From Rhyacophila brunnea (lineage: Eukaryota > Arthropoda > Insecta > Trichoptera > Rhyacophilidae): a DNA stretch of 64,000 nucleotides. The notes below the pieces were generated by a model. That model was given only the letters and a program-made list of their open reading frames with translations, was not told the origin of the DNA and did no database searches. A program made the position numbers and the translations under genes. Positions 60,931 to 64,000 of the stretch are shown piece by piece (positions within the stretch are counted from its first letter, which is position 1; every line of letters starts with the position of its first letter). The stretch spans positions 310,001 through 374,000 of the forward strand of contig JAGYXB010001967.1 in the NCBI GenBank assembly GCA_022495005.1, read 5' to 3'.

Positions 60931-63814
60931 GTATATTTTCTGAGGTGTTTACAAATTATGTTCGGGATTATTTACTTTTTAAATATTAATTACATAAATG
61001 TGCAATTTAAAGGCATTCGTGCCTCGAACGGACTACACGCGGAGACCATAACAAGGCAACGTATGAAAATACTGACTATTTACATATTAGGCGGGATAAT
61101 CGTATAACAATATTTATACAGAACACCTGGACGAGGTATGATTATAATATACGTAAAATGTTTTCACTACCGTAAATCATTTATGCTGATTTGAGGAGTA
61201 ATTGTTTTTACTCGTTCAAGGGAAGGAGGCTTCCATTTCAGGTCGACATGCTTATTTTGGGGAAAATTATGCAAATAATTTATAAATTAAATTTGTCATG
61301 CAGGTCCGTATTAGTGTGCTAGTTTTAGCGGAGTCTGTAAAAATAAAGTATCTATTAGATAAGTATTGTAATTCCGAAAAGATTTCCGATTACGTATTAG
61401 TGTCTATTTCTAATTCTGATACCGCTTCTGGGATTCCGCAATGGATGAAAGCATGACATTTTCAGATTTTTTTTCCACTTTAGTGTTTTAAATATGAATA
61501 TTTTTTACCGGTGTATCAATCATACCAGTGTACATAACAAGGGTGAAGCACTTCAATATTCATGTAAAACGAAACCAGAGTGGCGGAAGTTGTCAGCATT
61601 TCCTCAATCATAACCTAGATCAAATGTCTATTACCTATGATTCATTAAGTTGCGGCAATGCCTCTTGTAATGTATTGATTTCATTTGTATAAATAGCTTT
61701 TATTACAATGACTAGAATTGAAATATTACAATATTTTCAATACAAGAATATAAAGTAGTAGGTAACAAGCCACGAAGATAAAATTGAAAAGACGGTGATT
61801 TTTTTTTCATAAATATGGATTGAATAAGTGGATAAAGGCTTTAGCAATGATTGTCGTACATCTTTACAATAAAAGAACGAGAAACTAGATTATTTAATTA
61901 TTGTTATAAATTTATAACAAGACTGTCGTAGTCTTGGAATCCAACGATGCTAGCATTTTTAATCACTGGATTTCGGATTCAACAAAAGAAATAGGATGCC
62001 AGAAGTATTTTATAATCAGCAATGTCCCGTAAAGTAAATTTTCGATATCAGAAGAAAATAAAAAAATAAGAAGTGTTAATAATATAGTCTCATTTGATTG
62101 CAGCATTTACAATATACCTACAGCGCCGGGTCTGCTCTAAGCACACCGCAATATAAATCAAATAACAAGAAATAAGTCCTGAAATTAGAGGGCAAGAAAG
62201 CTGGAAAAACAGTAGGGAGTATTTTAATTGATATTTTTCAGAACATTAGTGGGTACTTAATTTCGACGATGCAGTAAAACACAGGCGCCCGATATGTATT
62301 ATGTTTTTAATAATACCGATATTAAAAGCCTTTATTAGACGCGATAGAGGATCAGTATGGATAATTGGATACTAAATCATTCTTTGAATTAAAAACGCTT
62401 CGATGTTAAGAGTTATTGCAATATTTTCCGAATTATCATTACTATCGAAAGTTAGAGTTGGGTCTACTTCTACTAATATATGAAGGTCTCTCCTAGCGCC
62501 TGTAAGACCTAAGTTCAGTGGTCTCCAAACTCTATAAGAATGTGAGTTACTTTCAGAAATTTAAATTGTCTGGTGAGTTACTTATACATATTCCTTTTTT
62601 ATAATTTTTTATCATCGTCCTTTATCGTACCATTACATAATATTATTATACCTATTACATAATTAAAATAAATTAGGACATCGGACTCCCAATAAAACAT
62701 AAAATGCGTACTTTAATTATTTATTTATAAACAAAATAATAATTGAACAATATCTTGAAATAAGTGAATAAAAGTAAAAAGAATGGCATTCACTTTCTTC
62801 CACATTTTATTTAATTCTCGGTGAGTACCTGTACCTACATACCTTGTCACTCCCATCCGAATGCAATTATCTGTGAGTCTGTTTCTATATTATTTTGGAC
62901 AACCTTGATAGTGGAAAACGTTGATTCACATAAATAGGTAGAACAAAACAATGCCTTCATTTTGAGTACAATTCGAACTAAAATTTGATACTTTTCTGTT
63001 GGGACGAAAGGCTTTACAGATTCTACAGTTGAGGCAACAGCATTTCATTGAAACATAGTTCGAGAAATATTTAATTTCGGAGTCCAATAATAAAATTTGA
63101 AAGGCAAATTTATAAATATGATAAAATATCCTACGCGAGCAACCGAAAATGCCGCCGCGATCTACCGGCAGCTCGCGAGCGACCGTTTGGCGATCACTGC
63201 ATTAGATTTTAGAGGTTGTGTAAAGCCATCAATTTTTATCAATTCGTCGAACCTGCTGCATTGAAGGCAGTTCTGTAATGAATGATGGAAAATATCCATC
63301 TGTCCACTACCTACTTGCCAAAACCTATCACAGCATCTATACGTGTTGGAATCCTTACATTCTTAATGGATTGTTTTGTAACAACTAACTACCTATCTAC
63401 TTATAAATAATGCTCAATATGCAATTTCCATGGTACGCTGGAAAATTTTTCACGTATTTATTAATAGTATGTGCCTACTAGGGCTCGGGTAGCACAAAAT
63501 TATTTGATCGCAAACCGTTTTAATACAAAATATTTCAGCGGAGTATGCTCAGGTGTATCTTTGAACCCATCAATGGCAGTCTCTCAGGATAGACAATGAG
63601 ATACAACGAAGAACTCTATTTATTCTATAATGATCCAGAAATAATGTGCGGGTCACGTTCGCAACAGATATTTTTGAAGTCCGATTACATGACAGAATTA
63701 TTGGCCTACCACATAGTTAGGTACTCTCATAGTAGAGTGTCGACAGCCCCAAATACATGGGGGTACACACACACATCACGGAAGACGGTATTTTGCAAAG
63801 AGAGCTGTATGGGA
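60931..63814. other. Unassigned AT-rich DNA
   Basis: Nothing recognised except the 20-bp palindrome at 61901. A 73-codon frame at 63596-63817 precedes the LINE tail and is not recognisable. Confidence 0.5.
61901..61920. repeat. Perfect 20-bp palindrome
   Basis: TTGTTATAAATTTATAACAA is its own reverse complement. It is isolated in AT-rich DNA and may be chance or a binding site. Confidence 0.7.
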
Positions 63815-63964
63815 TGAGAGCGAATCAAGCAACCTCACATCAAGCTGAGAGTGAAGAGGTGATATTGGAAATGGCTCGGCCACGTGCTGCGTATACCCGA
63901 AGAGAACTGCAAAGCCGCTAAATACTATCTACAGAGTGTATACGGCGGAGTCATGGGATGCTAG
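63815..63964 (+). pseudogene. LINE ORF tail (RTE/CR1-like), interrupted
   Basis: One frame reads KLRVKR, an in-frame TGA (63860-63862), then YWKWLGHVLRIPEENCKAAK and YYLQSVYGGVMGC-stop. The WLGHVLRIPEEN motif is typical of the end of RTE-like and related reverse transcriptases. The CATGG MITE starts directly after this fragment, so it probably inserted into the LINE relic. Confidence 0.55.
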
Positions 63965-64000
63965 CATGGGCCCCACATCGTGAAGCGGGCCCCCAGGCTA
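63965..64000 (+). mobile_element. MITE with CATGG ends, cut by the window edge
   Basis: The last 36 bases match the left end of 54715-55120 almost exactly (CATGGGCCCCACATCGTGAA, then GCGGGCCCCCAGGCTA). The preceding octamer GATGCTAG (63957-63964) should recur after the element's other end, beyond this window. Confidence 0.75.

Overview
This window is AT-rich insect nuclear DNA. It is probably lepidopteran: the background is saturated with short GTAGGTACCTAC-type runs, the two genes are insect-type mab-21 paralogues, and the repeat content (CAGTGGCG-ended hAT elements, tRNA-derived SINEs, truncated non-LTR retrotransposons) fits a moth or butterfly. The order is an inference; I could not run a search. 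There are no prokaryotic features, and most open frames outside the two genes look like chance or repeat-derived frames.

Only two intact protein-coding genes are convincing. Both are single-exon, lie on the + strand, and encode 365-residue Mab-21 family proteins with a cGAS-like nucleotidyltransferase fold: a mab-21-like gene at 17482-18579 and a mab-21 gene at 25575-26672. They differ at 49 of 365 residues by my own alignment, and residues 93-153 are identical. They form a tandem pair 7 kb apart. The upstream gene has a GC-box/TATA-like promoter at 17190-17280. The downstream gene has a CpG-rich island at about 24800-25060 with an initiator-like motif.

The rest is mobile-element debris, much of which can be delimited by eye. 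(i) hAT-type elements with 8-bp target duplications: a 2041-bp element (5956-7996) nested inside an older element (5832-8536), both with perfect duplications; a 932-bp element (36387-37318) with perfect duplications and a relic of the transposase C-terminal domain; and MITEs at 46026-46393, 57125-57424, 47980-48365 and 54715-55120, plus one cut by the window end at 63965. (ii) Foldback or long-TIR elements at 12852-13208, 28640-29056, 31915-32312, 38591-39147, 43985-44345, 46639-47055, 52146-52376, 53246-53769 and 58612-58801. (iii) 5'-truncated 3' ends of one non-LTR retrotransposon family (35625-35953, 41749-41913, 49365-49621, and a decayed copy near 22840), plus another LINE tail at 63815-63964. 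(iv) Two tRNA-derived SINE families. (v) A possible solo LTR at 39432-39963.

The layout is: 1-17100 repeats and unassigned DNA; 17160-26800 the mab-21 pair and its probable regulatory DNA; 26800-64000 a repeat-rich gene desert. I found no new multi-gene system. The most informative observations are the nested hAT insertion, the transposase-bearing hAT remnant that could be related to the source of the local MITEs, and the paralogous mab-21 pair.
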